The position numbers were made by a program, and so were the translations under genes. A stretch of DNA of 64,000 nt. Source: VBAS01 sp964508655. GTDB taxonomy: Bacteria > Bacteroidota > Bacteroidia > Chitinophagales > Chitinophagaceae. A model generated the notes under the pieces. That model had not been told where the DNA came from. It did no database searches and saw nothing but the letters and a program-made list of their open reading frames with translations. Shown in pieces: positions 15,818 to 22,745 of the stretch (positions are counted from its first letter, which is position 1; each line of letters opens with the position of its first letter). The stretch covers positions 35,940 through 99,939 of the forward strand of contig CAZDUO010000004.1 in NCBI GenBank assembly GCA_964508655.1, given 5' to 3'.

Positions 15818-16459
15818 ATGAAAGAAATAAGCGTATGCATTGTGGATGATAACAATGAGCTGAGGCAGACCCTCGAGCAGATTGTTTCTATGGCAGATGG
15901 CTTCCGGTGCATTGGAACCATGTGCAATGCGGAAGAAGCGCTTGCTAAACTGCCGATTTTAAAACCCGATGTAGTACTAATGGACATCAACCTCGGCGAA
16001 GGGGAAAGCGGCATTGACTGCGTGAGGGAGTTGAAACCGGCAATGCCTGCAACAAATTTTATGATGTGCACTGTGTACGAGGAGGATGAAAAAATTTTTG
16101 AAGCCCTGAGTGCCGGCGCCAGTGGTTATATTCTGAAAAAAACAGAGCCGGCCAAACTGCTGGATGCCATCAAAGAACTGCACGAAGGTGGTGCTCCCAT
16201 GAGCAGCCAGATTGCCCGCAAAGTGGTATTTGCATTTCGAAACAAACCGGTCTCCGCATCCGCCACAGGAAGTATTGAACAACTCTCATTCCGCGAAAAA
16301 CAAATACTGGAAGAACTCTCAAGAGGATTAATGTATAAGGAAATCGGCGCCGTACTTTATATAAGCCCCGAAACGGTAAGAAAACATGTTTACCATATTT
16401 ACGAAAAGCTGCATGTGAATAACCGGGTGGAAGCCGTAAACAAATATTTTGGGCGATAG
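15818..16459 (+). CDS. orphan NarL/LuxR-type response regulator
   Basis: 213 residues. The receiver domain (1-120) has the acidic pair Asp10/Asp11, the phospho-acceptor Asp56 in VVLMDINL, and the conserved Lys in GYILKKTEPA. A linker of about 30 residues leads to the GerE/LuxR helix-turn-helix (about 150-210: LSFREKQILEELSRG, then ISPETVRKHVYHIYEKL). It should bind DNA as a phosphorylation-dependent dimer. No histidine kinase is near it. Matching palindromes in its own promoter, immediately downstream (16491) and before the cassette at 12464 make these likely targets (inference). Confidence 0.93.
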   Translation: MKEISVCIVDDNNELRQTLEQIVSMADGFRCIGTMCNAEEALAKLPILKPDVVLMDINLGEGESGIDCVRELKPAMPATNFMMCTVYEEDEKIFEALSAGASGYILKKTEPAKLLDAIKELHEGGAPMSSQIARKVVFAFRNKPVSASATGSIEQLSFREKQILEELSRGLMYKEIGAVLYISPETVRKHVYHIYEKLHVNNRVEAVNKYFGR

Positions 16460-16490
16460 CCTTTGCCGCATCAGGCGGCACCACAAAAAA

Positions 16491-16537
16491 TACCACGAAA
16501 GTGGTATTGGGTGGCATGAAGGGTGCTTCTAATTTTA
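16491..16537 (+). promoter_or_regulatory. second palindromic promoter, downstream of the response regulator
   Basis: TACCAC-GAAA-GTGGTA (16491-16506), TTG (16507-16509), a 20-base spacer, TAATTTTA (16530-16537; last base differs from TAnnTTTG). It points toward the hairpin-rich 110 bp that end at 16650. The arrangement is nearly the same as at 15754. Confidence 0.6.
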
Positions 16538-16540
16538 CGG

Positions 16541-16650
16541 CAGATTTTTCAGGGGACCTTAACTCCAACCATTGATCTTAAACCTGACTGAAGACATAAA
16601 CAATCAAAAATGTCTTAACAACCCGGAAGCAATTCCGGGTTTGTCAGTTT
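16541..16650 (+). ncRNA. candidate small RNA
   Basis: A stretch of about 100 bases that starts a few bases after a good promoter and ends at a strong hairpin, with no coding sequence of useful length. It contains an internal stem AAGACAT (16591-16597)/ATGTCTT (16610-16616), directly followed by the terminator-like stem AACCCGGAA-GCAA-TTCCGGGTT. The start point is inferred from the promoter spacing; no match to a known RNA family is claimed. Confidence 0.4.
16620..16650. terminator. GNRA-looped hairpin, probable bidirectional terminator
   Basis: AACCCGGAA (16620-16628), GCAA loop, TTCCGGGTT (16633-16641), then TGTCAGTTTT. It lies 20 bases past the stop of the convergent M1 peptidase gene, so it may serve both sides. 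The U-tract is broken. Confidence 0.6.
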
Positions 16651-16659
16651 TAGGGAGCG

Positions 16660-18501
16660 TTAAAATTTCAACTCAAGCCGGTTGTTTTTCCGTTCCAGGT
16701 CGGCCAGGCGCAGCGTGGGATCAATTTCAGCTAAGGTAATATCAGCCAGTTTACGGCTTGTTTCAATAATATAAGTCGGGTGTGTCCATTTCCATGCTTC
16801 GTAAACAAGTCGTGGCATTATACTGTCTTCAACCGGCTTTTGGCCAAACATGAGGTACATGGGTATGTAGTGAAGTTCTTTACTGCCATCCTTAAAAGTC
16901 AGTTGAAAATCTACCGGCATCGGCATATGCCCCAACTTTCGAAGACGGATTTTTGTCTTGCCTCCCTCCTCCCACAGGCTGTCAATACTGTAATCAATCG
17001 TTTTGGTGGTATTAATCCAATATTCACGATACCAGTCCAGCTTCATGTCACTCACTTTTTCTGCCACCCTTACGAAATCTTTTACATCAGGATGTTTGAA
17101 GCGCCAGAGCCTGTAATATTCCAGCAATATTTTTTTCAGCGTTTCTTCGCCGGTAATATAGCCCAGCTGCGAAAGAAAAACACAGCCTTTGGAATATGAA
17201 CCTGCGCCATAAGCCGCATTCGTGTTGAAATGATCGGCATGGGTAGTCAGCGGCTCTTCTCTCCCGCTTTTTGCCAGTGAATAATAACCGTTGTAATTAT
17301 CAGTATGAGCAAACCCTTCATTATTTTCAAGAAATGCCATGGTGCGGTCGGTGGCAAATTCAGTAAAGCCTTCGTCCATCCAGGCATACACCGATTCGTT
17401 GGTACCCAGCATACCGTAAAACCAGTTGTGCAGCCATTCGTGCAGCCAGGCGCCGGGACTTGCAAGCATAGTGGCCATAGGATATTCCATGCCGCCATCG
17501 CCGCCATGAATAAATGAAAACTGCCGGTAAGGATAAGCGCCAAAATTTTTCTCGATAAACGGAAGCGCTTTTTCTGCATTATCAAGAATATCTTCCCACT
17601 GCTTTGCCCCGGTGCGGCCGGGTTTGTAAAGCAAATGCAAAACAAGACTGTCTCTTACCACTCTTGTTTTATGCACAAATTCCGGGTCGGCAGCCCAGGC
17701 AAAGTCATGCACATTGGGTGCTATGAAGCGCCAGGTGAGTTTATCGCCGGCCGGTCTTGTAATCTTTACACCTGGTTTTTCATAACCATAGCCTACCTGC
17801 AGTGTATTTTGCAAATAACCAGTGCCCCCGATTATGTATGATTTATCAATGGAAATAGATACATCAAAATCGCCCCATACACCATAAAACTCCCGGGCAA
17901 CATAAGGCGTGGGATGCCAGCCTTCGTAATCGTATTCGCATAATTTCGGGTACCATTGGGTCATCGTGTAGCGGACTTTTGTGTTCGGATTATCACGTCC
18001 GCTACGCCGAATCTGCAGCGGCACCTGCGATTGAAACTCCATGTCGAACGTAACTTTTGTTTTGGGCAGAACAGGTTTGTCAAGCTTCACTTCCAAAATA
18101 GTTTCATGCATGACAAACTTTTGAGGCCGGCCGTTCATTTTTAAAGAAAGGATATTGTGATACCCTGTTTCATCGGGTTGCAGGTTCAATATTCTGTCTC
18201 TCACACGCTGATCCCAGTCGGGCCGGTTGCCGATGAAAGTTTGTCCCAAAACCCGGCTGCGGGTATCCATCATGCTGTTGGGCTGAAAGGCATTAAAGTA
18301 CAGGTGATAAAAAACACGTGTCAGGGTGTCGGGAGAATTGTTCCAGTATTCAAGCTTTTGTTTGCCGGTAAACCGGTTGGTCTGTACATTCATGTCTATA
18401 TTCATGGTGTATTTAACCCGTTGCTGCCATCGGTCGGGCTGCGAAAATGTTTCAGTAATTGTCAGGACAAGGACAGCGAGATGAAAAATTTTTTTTATCA
18501 T
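16660..18501 (-). CDS. M1 family metallopeptidase, secreted
   Basis: 613 residues from the ATG at 18501, which opens a good signal peptide (KKIFHLAVLVLTITETFS). The N-terminal beta domain of M1 peptidases spans about 25-270. The catalytic domain has GGMEYPMAT (337-345) in place of GAMEN, the zinc motif HEWLH (354-358) and the third ligand Glu377 in WMDEGFTEFA. Such enzymes remove N-terminal residues from peptides; here presumably in the periplasm or outside the cell. It lacks the large C-terminal HEAT domain of PepN and has no T9SS sorting domain. It is divergent from the nitroreductase gene with only 42 bp between starts. Confidence 0.93.
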   Translation of the reverse strand: MIKKIFHLAVLVLTITETFSQPDRWQQRVKYTMNIDMNVQTNRFTGKQKLEYWNNSPDTLTRVFYHLYFNAFQPNSMMDTRSRVLGQTFIGNRPDWDQRVRDRILNLQPDETGYHNILSLKMNGRPQKFVMHETILEVKLDKPVLPKTKVTFDMEFQSQVPLQIRRSGRDNPNTKVRYTMTQWYPKLCEYDYEGWHPTPYVAREFYGVWGDFDVSISIDKSYIIGGTGYLQNTLQVGYGYEKPGVKITRPAGDKLTWRFIAPNVHDFAWAADPEFVHKTRVVRDSLVLHLLYKPGRTGAKQWEDILDNAEKALPFIEKNFGAYPYRQFSFIHGGDGGMEYPMATMLASPGAWLHEWLHNWFYGMLGTNESVYAWMDEGFTEFATDRTMAFLENNEGFAHTDNYNGYYSLAKSGREEPLTTHADHFNTNAAYGAGSYSKGCVFLSQLGYITGEETLKKILLEYYRLWRFKHPDVKDFVRVAEKVSDMKLDWYREYWINTTKTIDYSIDSLWEEGGKTKIRLRKLGHMPMPVDFQLTFKDGSKELHYIPMYLMFGQKPVEDSIMPRLVYEAWKWTHPTYIIETSRKLADITLAEIDPTLRLADLERKNNRLELKF

Positions 18502-18543
18502 GCCGGTTTTATTTGAAGTCGTAAATTTCGACAAATACATGGT

Positions 18544-19230
18544 ATGGCAAAAACAAAAATGATTGATGGCTATCCGTTTGTTGCGTACAGCAAGACGACG
18601 TATGAAACGGGTGAAATGCTGCAACGGAGCGCAGAATTTTTCAGCATGATGGATAAAAGAAGAACCGTGCGGGATTTTTCAGACAAGCCGGTGCCGAAGG
18701 AAGTGATTGAAACCATCATCCGCACAGCATCCACCGCACCCAGCGGGGCGCATAAGCAGCCGTGGACTTTTTGCGTGGTGAGTGACCCGGAGCTGAAAAA
18801 ACAAATCCGCAGCGAAGCTGAAAAAGAAGAATACGAAAGCTATCATGGCCGTATGCCAGAAGAATGGCTGAATGACCTGCGGCCGCTGCAAACCGACTGG
18901 CACAAAGAATTCCTGGAAACAGCACCTTACCTGGTTATTGTTTTTAAAAAAAGTTATGAACTGAAACCCGGTGGCAGTAAAAGCAATGTATATTATGCAA
19001 ATGAAAGCGTCGGCATTGCCTGCGGTTTTTTGCTGGCCGCCATTCATCATGCGGGGCTGGCAGCATTAACGCATACGCCTTCGCCTATGAATTTTCTCAG
19101 CAAATTGCTGCAGCGGCCGGAAAATGAAAAACCTTTTTTGCTGATCCCGGTCGGATATCCTGCCGGTGAATGCTGGGTGCCCGAGCTGAAAAGAAAAGAA
19201 TTAAGTGAAGTGAGTGTGTGGTATCATTGA
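18544..19230 (+). CDS. nitroreductase-fold flavoprotein, iodotyrosine-deiodinase (IYD)-like
   Basis: 228 residues. The sequence follows animal and bacterial iodotyrosine deiodinases closely: KRRTVRDFSDKPVP, IRTASTAPSGAHKQPWTF (FMN binding), TDWHKEFLETAPYLV, NESVGIACGFLLAAIHHAGL and PVGYPAGE. The three residues that in IYD close over the halotyrosine substrate are present with the right spacing: Glu96, Tyr100 and Lys121. It is therefore predicted to be an FMN-dependent reductive dehalogenase of halotyrosines, not a general nitroreductase. Unlike the animal enzyme it has no membrane anchor. It has no obvious operon partner. IYD assignment is by motif recall and would need alignment. Confidence 0.88.
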   Translation: MAKTKMIDGYPFVAYSKTTYETGEMLQRSAEFFSMMDKRRTVRDFSDKPVPKEVIETIIRTASTAPSGAHKQPWTFCVVSDPELKKQIRSEAEKEEYESYHGRMPEEWLNDLRPLQTDWHKEFLETAPYLVIVFKKSYELKPGGSKSNVYYANESVGIACGFLLAAIHHAGLAALTHTPSPMNFLSKLLQRPENEKPFLLIPVGYPAGECWVPELKRKELSEVSVWYH

Positions 19231-19326
19231 ATGTTTATTGGTGAAATTGTTTGATTGTTTTTCAGCCAGATAATTTTTAACTGAAATAAATAACCATTTA
19301 AAGAGCATTAAATACCGGGTGATACA

Positions 19327-19992
19327 TCAGCTTTTGCCGGCAACTATAATCACTATCTCTCCTTTCACAGCTTTTTGTTTGAAATATTCGCAAACATCAC
19401 GGAGAGTGCCTCTCCTGTTTTCTTCAAACAGCTTGCTGAGTTCACGGCTTATGCAGCACTGTCTTTCTTCGCCGAAGATTTCAATAAAGTTTTCAAGTGT
19501 TTTCACCAGCCGCAGGGGCGATTCATAAAAGATCATCGTCCTTTCTTCAATAGCGAGCAACTTCAGCAGCGATTGTCTTCCTTTTTTCACCGGCAAAAAG
19601 CCTTCAAACACAAACCGGTTGCAGGGGATGCCGCTGTTCACCAGCGCCGGTACAAAGGCAGTAGCGCCGGGCAGGCATTCAGTTTTAATTCCGCTTTTTA
19701 TGCATTCTCTTACCAATAAAAAAGCCGGGTCGGAAATACCCGGTGTACCGGCATCAGTAACGAGCGCCATTTTTTTTCCGGCTGTCAATTGGTGAATCAA
19801 ATGCTGCAGCACTTTGTGTTCGTTGTGCTGGTGGTAGGGTGAAACGGGTTTACTGATCTGATAATGGCGGAGCAGGTGAGATGTAGTGCGGGTATCTTCG
19901 GCAAGGATGAGGTCAACCTCCTTTAGAATATCCAATGCCCGAAGCGTGATGTCTTTCAGATTGCCGATGGGAGAAGGGACGATGTAAACCAT
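19327..19992 (-). CDS. rsmI: 16S rRNA (cytidine(1402)-2'-O)-methyltransferase RsmI
   Basis: 221 residues from the ATG at 19992 (MVYIVPSPIGNLKDITLRAL), the canonical beginning of the family; the frame stays open upstream only through a repeat box and is not a real extension. Motifs: AEDTRTTSHLLRHY, YHQHNEH, LVTDAGTPGISDPAFLLV and FYESPLRLVKTL. It belongs to the tetrapyrrole-methylase fold and methylates C1402 in the ribosomal decoding centre. It is 105 bp downstream of purS on the same strand, separated by two CCCCT-AGGGG boxes, and probably the last gene of a pssA-purS-rsmI unit. Confidence 0.94.
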   Translation of the reverse strand: MVYIVPSPIGNLKDITLRALDILKEVDLILAEDTRTTSHLLRHYQISKPVSPYHQHNEHKVLQHLIHQLTAGKKMALVTDAGTPGISDPAFLLVRECIKSGIKTECLPGATAFVPALVNSGIPCNRFVFEGFLPVKKGRQSLLKLLAIEERTMIFYESPLRLVKTLENFIEIFGEERQCCISRELSKLFEENRRGTLRDVCEYFKQKAVKGEIVIIVAGKS

Positions 19993-20020
19993 GCCCCCAG
20001 TCCCCCTGAAGGGGGAACTT
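19993..20020. repeat. CCCCT-AGGGG box upstream of rsmI
   Basis: CCCCCAGTCCCCCTGAAGGGGGAACTT, directly abutting the rsmI start codon. The box places a G/C-rich hairpin on the ribosome-binding region of rsmI. Confidence 0.65.
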
Positions 20021-20089
20021 AGATTGTTATTGTCCTCCTTCTGATAAGTGTTCAAAACTTTGCAAAGTTTAAATAAAAGAAGACTCATA

Positions 20090-20113
20090 ACTCCCCTTTA
20101 GGGGTTGGGGGTA
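20090..20113. repeat. CCCCT-AGGGG box containing the purS stop codon
   Basis: On the minus strand ACCCCCAACCCCTAAAGGGGAGT. The central TAA is the stop codon of purS, and the box encodes its last residues TPNP. Confidence 0.7.
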
Positions 20114-20349
20114 CTGATTTCATAGTACTCCATCACCGGGTTTGCCAGGAGTTTTTTACTGGCTTCTTCTGCCAGTTGTTTTGCCTGTTCAGGTGAGCCG
20201 GCATTTACCTGCAGGGTAATGTTTTTTCCAACCCTTACATCTTCCACACCGCTGAGGCCGAGGTTTTGCAATCCGCCCATTACCGCTTTGCCCTGCGGAT
20301 CAAGCAATTCTTTCAATGGCATTACTTTAATCTGCACTGTATAAGTCAT
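20098..20349 (-). CDS. purS: phosphoribosylformylglycinamidine synthase subunit PurS
   Basis: 83 residues, the normal size of PurS. The pattern YTVQIKVMPLKELLDPQGKAV, then LGLSGVEDVRVGK and VNAGSPEQAKQLAEEASKKLL is diagnostic. PurS bridges PurL and PurQ in the fourth step of purine synthesis. Neither partner gene is in this window. Its ATG overlaps the pssA stop (ATGA), so the two are translationally coupled. The C-terminal TPNP and the stop codon are supplied by a repeat box, so the end of the protein probably differs from that of close relatives. Confidence 0.93.
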   Translation of the reverse strand: MTYTVQIKVMPLKELLDPQGKAVMGGLQNLGLSGVEDVRVGKNITLQVNAGSPEQAKQLAEEASKKLLANPVMEYYEISTPNP

Positions 20350-21161
20350 GCTTTTCTGTTTTTAAACGCCAAAGATATAAGAATATAGGCAGCGATGATG
20401 GCCGGAATGGCCAGCCATTTCAGCAACATGATAAACACAATTGCAACAGCTGCCAGCACCCATTTGGGAATATTGTTCCTGAAACTGTAATCTTTGAATT
20501 TTAAACTCATCAGCGGCAGCCGGCTTACCATCAGCCAGCTCAGTACAATAATTAATATGTACCAGAACCATTTGCTGAGTAAAAGATTCAGGGTCCATGC
20601 TTCATCGGCAAACCAATACACCAAAGGAAAGGATGCAATGACCATGCCTGCCGAAGGCACGGGAAGCCCTTTGAATTCATCGCTCTGCTGCGGGTCAATA
20701 TTGAACCGGGCAAGACGGTAAGCTCCGGCGCATGGAAGAATGAATGCAGGCAAAAGAAAAACCGTGCTTATTTCCAACCCATCTTCCTGCTGCGCATAAC
20801 ATAATCGTAAAAACTGGTAAACGATGATAGAAGGTGCCACGCCGAAACTTACCACATCGGCCAGTGAATCGAGCTGCTTGCCCAGCTCGCTGCCGGCTTT
20901 AAAAAGACGGGCCACAAACCCGTCGAGAAAATCAATAATGGAAGCAGCAAAGATGAAAATGGATGCCATCCATATTTTTTCAGGAATATTAATGAACGGG
21001 TTGCCGCTATCATCGGTTATTGGCATGCCGTTGCCGCCGTACATGGGCGCCAGTCCTGCTTGCGTTGCGAATACTATAGCCAGGCAGCCAAAAAATAAAT
21101 TCAGTAAGGTAAAGAGGTTGGGAATGACCCCCAGCCCCCTAAAGGGGGAGTTGCTTGCCAT
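20346..21161 (-). CDS. pssA: CDP-diacylglycerol--serine O-phosphatidyltransferase
   Basis: 271 residues, an integral membrane enzyme making phosphatidylserine, the precursor of phosphatidylethanolamine. The CDP-alcohol phosphatidyltransferase motif is visible as DFLDGFVARLFKAGSELGKQLDSLADVVSFG (D..DG..AR...G...D..D, about 77-107). About seven hydrophobic segments follow the family plan. The N-terminus is unusual: codons 4-12 come from a CCCCT-AGGGG repeat box (SPFRGLGV), directly before IPNLFTLLNLFFG, where relatives normally begin. It is the first gene of a probable pssA-purS-rsmI unit. Confidence 0.94.
   Translation of the reverse strand: MASNSPFRGLGVIPNLFTLLNLFFGCLAIVFATQAGLAPMYGGNGMPITDDSGNPFINIPEKIWMASIFIFAASIIDFLDGFVARLFKAGSELGKQLDSLADVVSFGVAPSIIVYQFLRLCYAQQEDGLEISTVFLLPAFILPCAGAYRLARFNIDPQQSDEFKGLPVPSAGMVIASFPLVYWFADEAWTLNLLLSKWFWYILIIVLSWLMVSRLPLMSLKFKDYSFRNNIPKWVLAAVAIVFIMLLKWLAIPAIIAAYILISLAFKNRKA
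21127..21152. repeat. CCCCT-AGGGG box inside the pssA start
   Basis: ACCCCCAGCCCCCTAAAGGGGGAGT, a full-length copy. It begins nine bases inside the coding region of pssA and is translated. Confidence 0.7.
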
Positions 21162-21203
21162 CTATTTGATTTTTTTATCTCAAAAATAATTATGCCTGAC
21201 CTA

Positions 21204-22496
21204 TCAGCGGAGTTTCATAAAACTTTCAATCTCTTCCACCGTTACCGGTATATTTTTCATCAGATCCTTGTTCCCGTTGCGGGTAATCCACACATTGTTT
21301 TCTATGCGGATGCCCATTTTTTCTTCTTCGATATAAATGCCCGGCTCCACGGTAAAGACCATGCCCGGTTTTATCGGTTCGGTCATCGTGCCAAGGTCGT
21401 GTACATCCACACCGAGGTGATGCGATATGCCGTGATAAAGATATTTGCGGTAAGCCCGGTTTTCAGGGTCTTCATTTTTTACCTCTGATTTTTTCAGCAG
21501 GCCGGCTTTTAAAAACAACTCAGTTGCTATATCGCCGGCTTTTTCATGATAATCCTGGATGGCAATGCCCGGTTTCAGCATTTCTTTGCAGCGCCGGTGC
21601 AGTTCAAGGCAGGTATTGTAAATCTTTTTTTGCCTTGCGGAAAATTTCCCGTTCACAGGCACCGTCCTTGTCAGGTCAGCATTGTAGCCGCCGTACTCGG
21701 CGCCAAAATCCATCAGTATCATTTCGCCGGCCAGGCATTGCTGGTTATTGGATACATAATGAAGTGTTCTTGCCCTGTCGCCGCTGGCGATGATGCTGCC
21801 ATAAGCGGGACCCGTGGCCCGCTGCATCAGAAAGGAGTGAAATATTTCGGCTTCAATTTCATATTCCCACACGCCCGGCTGAATGAATCGAAGCAGGTGG
21901 CGAAAAGTATTATCAGTAATGTCAATCGCTTTTTGCATCACTTCCACTTCCAGCGGAGTTTTGACAGCACGGAGACGTTTTAATATTTGTGCACTTCGTT
22001 TGTAGCCGTGCAGCGGATATTTTCTTTTCATTTCTTCCGCATAACGATAATCCCGCACAGGTACCCAGTTGGCTTTGCGGTCATGTTCGTTTGTGTTCAG
22101 ATAAATATGGTCGCTCCAGTGAATCCATTTTTGCAGCATTGGTTCCAGGCTGTCGAGCCATACAATATTTTCAATTCCGGAAATAGTAATGGCTTCTTCC
22201 TTGCGCAGCCTTTTGCCGTCCCATTTTTCCTTTAGTTCATTAGGCCGCACCAGCACCAGCACTTCCCGGAATTTTTTCTCCGGGTTATCAGGAAAAAGTA
22301 TCAGCATGCTGTCTTCCTGGGTGATGCCCGTGAGCCAGAACATATCGGAGTTCTGTTTGAACTTGTACAGGGCATCGGCATTCATGGGCAGCTCATCGTT
22401 GCTGTTGAAAATGGCAATGGAGTTGGGCGCTATTTCTTTTACAAACCGCTGCCTGTTCTGAATAAAAATCATCGGGTTGAGAGGAAGGTATTTCAT
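21204..22496 (-). CDS. pepP: Xaa-Pro aminopeptidase (aminopeptidase P), M24B
   Basis: 430 residues. The N-terminal creatinase-like domain (MIFIQNRQRF on; SNDELPMNADALYKFKQNSDMFWLTG) is followed by the pita-bread catalytic domain. Metal ligands stand in the expected places: MDFGAEYGGYNADLTRTVP (two Asp), HGISHHLGVDVHD (His), VFTVEPGIYI (Glu) and IRIENNVWI (Glu). It removes the first residue of peptides with proline in position 2 and acts in the cytoplasm. The start at 22496 (MKYLPLNPM) is plausible; Met9 is an alternative. Divergent from pckA. Confidence 0.94.
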   Translation of the reverse strand: MKYLPLNPMIFIQNRQRFVKEIAPNSIAIFNSNDELPMNADALYKFKQNSDMFWLTGITQEDSMLILFPDNPEKKFREVLVLVRPNELKEKWDGKRLRKEEAITISGIENIVWLDSLEPMLQKWIHWSDHIYLNTNEHDRKANWVPVRDYRYAEEMKRKYPLHGYKRSAQILKRLRAVKTPLEVEVMQKAIDITDNTFRHLLRFIQPGVWEYEIEAEIFHSFLMQRATGPAYGSIIASGDRARTLHYVSNNQQCLAGEMILMDFGAEYGGYNADLTRTVPVNGKFSARQKKIYNTCLELHRRCKEMLKPGIAIQDYHEKAGDIATELFLKAGLLKKSEVKNEDPENRAYRKYLYHGISHHLGVDVHDLGTMTEPIKPGMVFTVEPGIYIEEEKMGIRIENNVWITRNGNKDLMKNIPVTVEEIESFMKLR

Positions 22497-22688
22497 TAGA
22501 AAAAATTATTTTTTTAACTATAAGCTCTGCGTTTTGTCGGCTCCATGTCCTTTTTTGAAAGTGAAAAACTGACTCTAAAAAATATTTATACCTGGCTTTA
22601 AGTTTGCAATACTACTATTAATCAATGACTTTTAAATAACGAACATCTTCAACAGGTTTTTTTACAAATGTGTACTCCTAACACCTGT

Positions 22689-22720
22689 TTGTTGGCATAA
22701 GCCATTCTGCCTTACCTTTG
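22689..22720 (+). promoter_or_regulatory. pckA promoter
   Basis: TTG (22689-22691), 21 bases, TACCTTTG (22713-22720), a complete match to the Bacteroidota consensus, 25 bases before the ATG. The remainder of the 249-bp intergenic stretch shows nothing else that can be named. Confidence 0.7.
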
Positions 22721-22745
22721 CCGCCAACTCAATCATCAGCTTGCT

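Noticed and set aside
16516..16575. A 19-codon reading frame beginning inside the second palindromic promoter
   Set aside because: Its ATG lies upstream of the predicted transcription start and the peptide has no recognisable feature.
19993..20088. In-frame extension of RsmI upstream of the ATG at 19992
   Set aside because: The extension is translated repeat box plus AT-rich DNA, while MVYIVPSPIGNL is the canonical family start.
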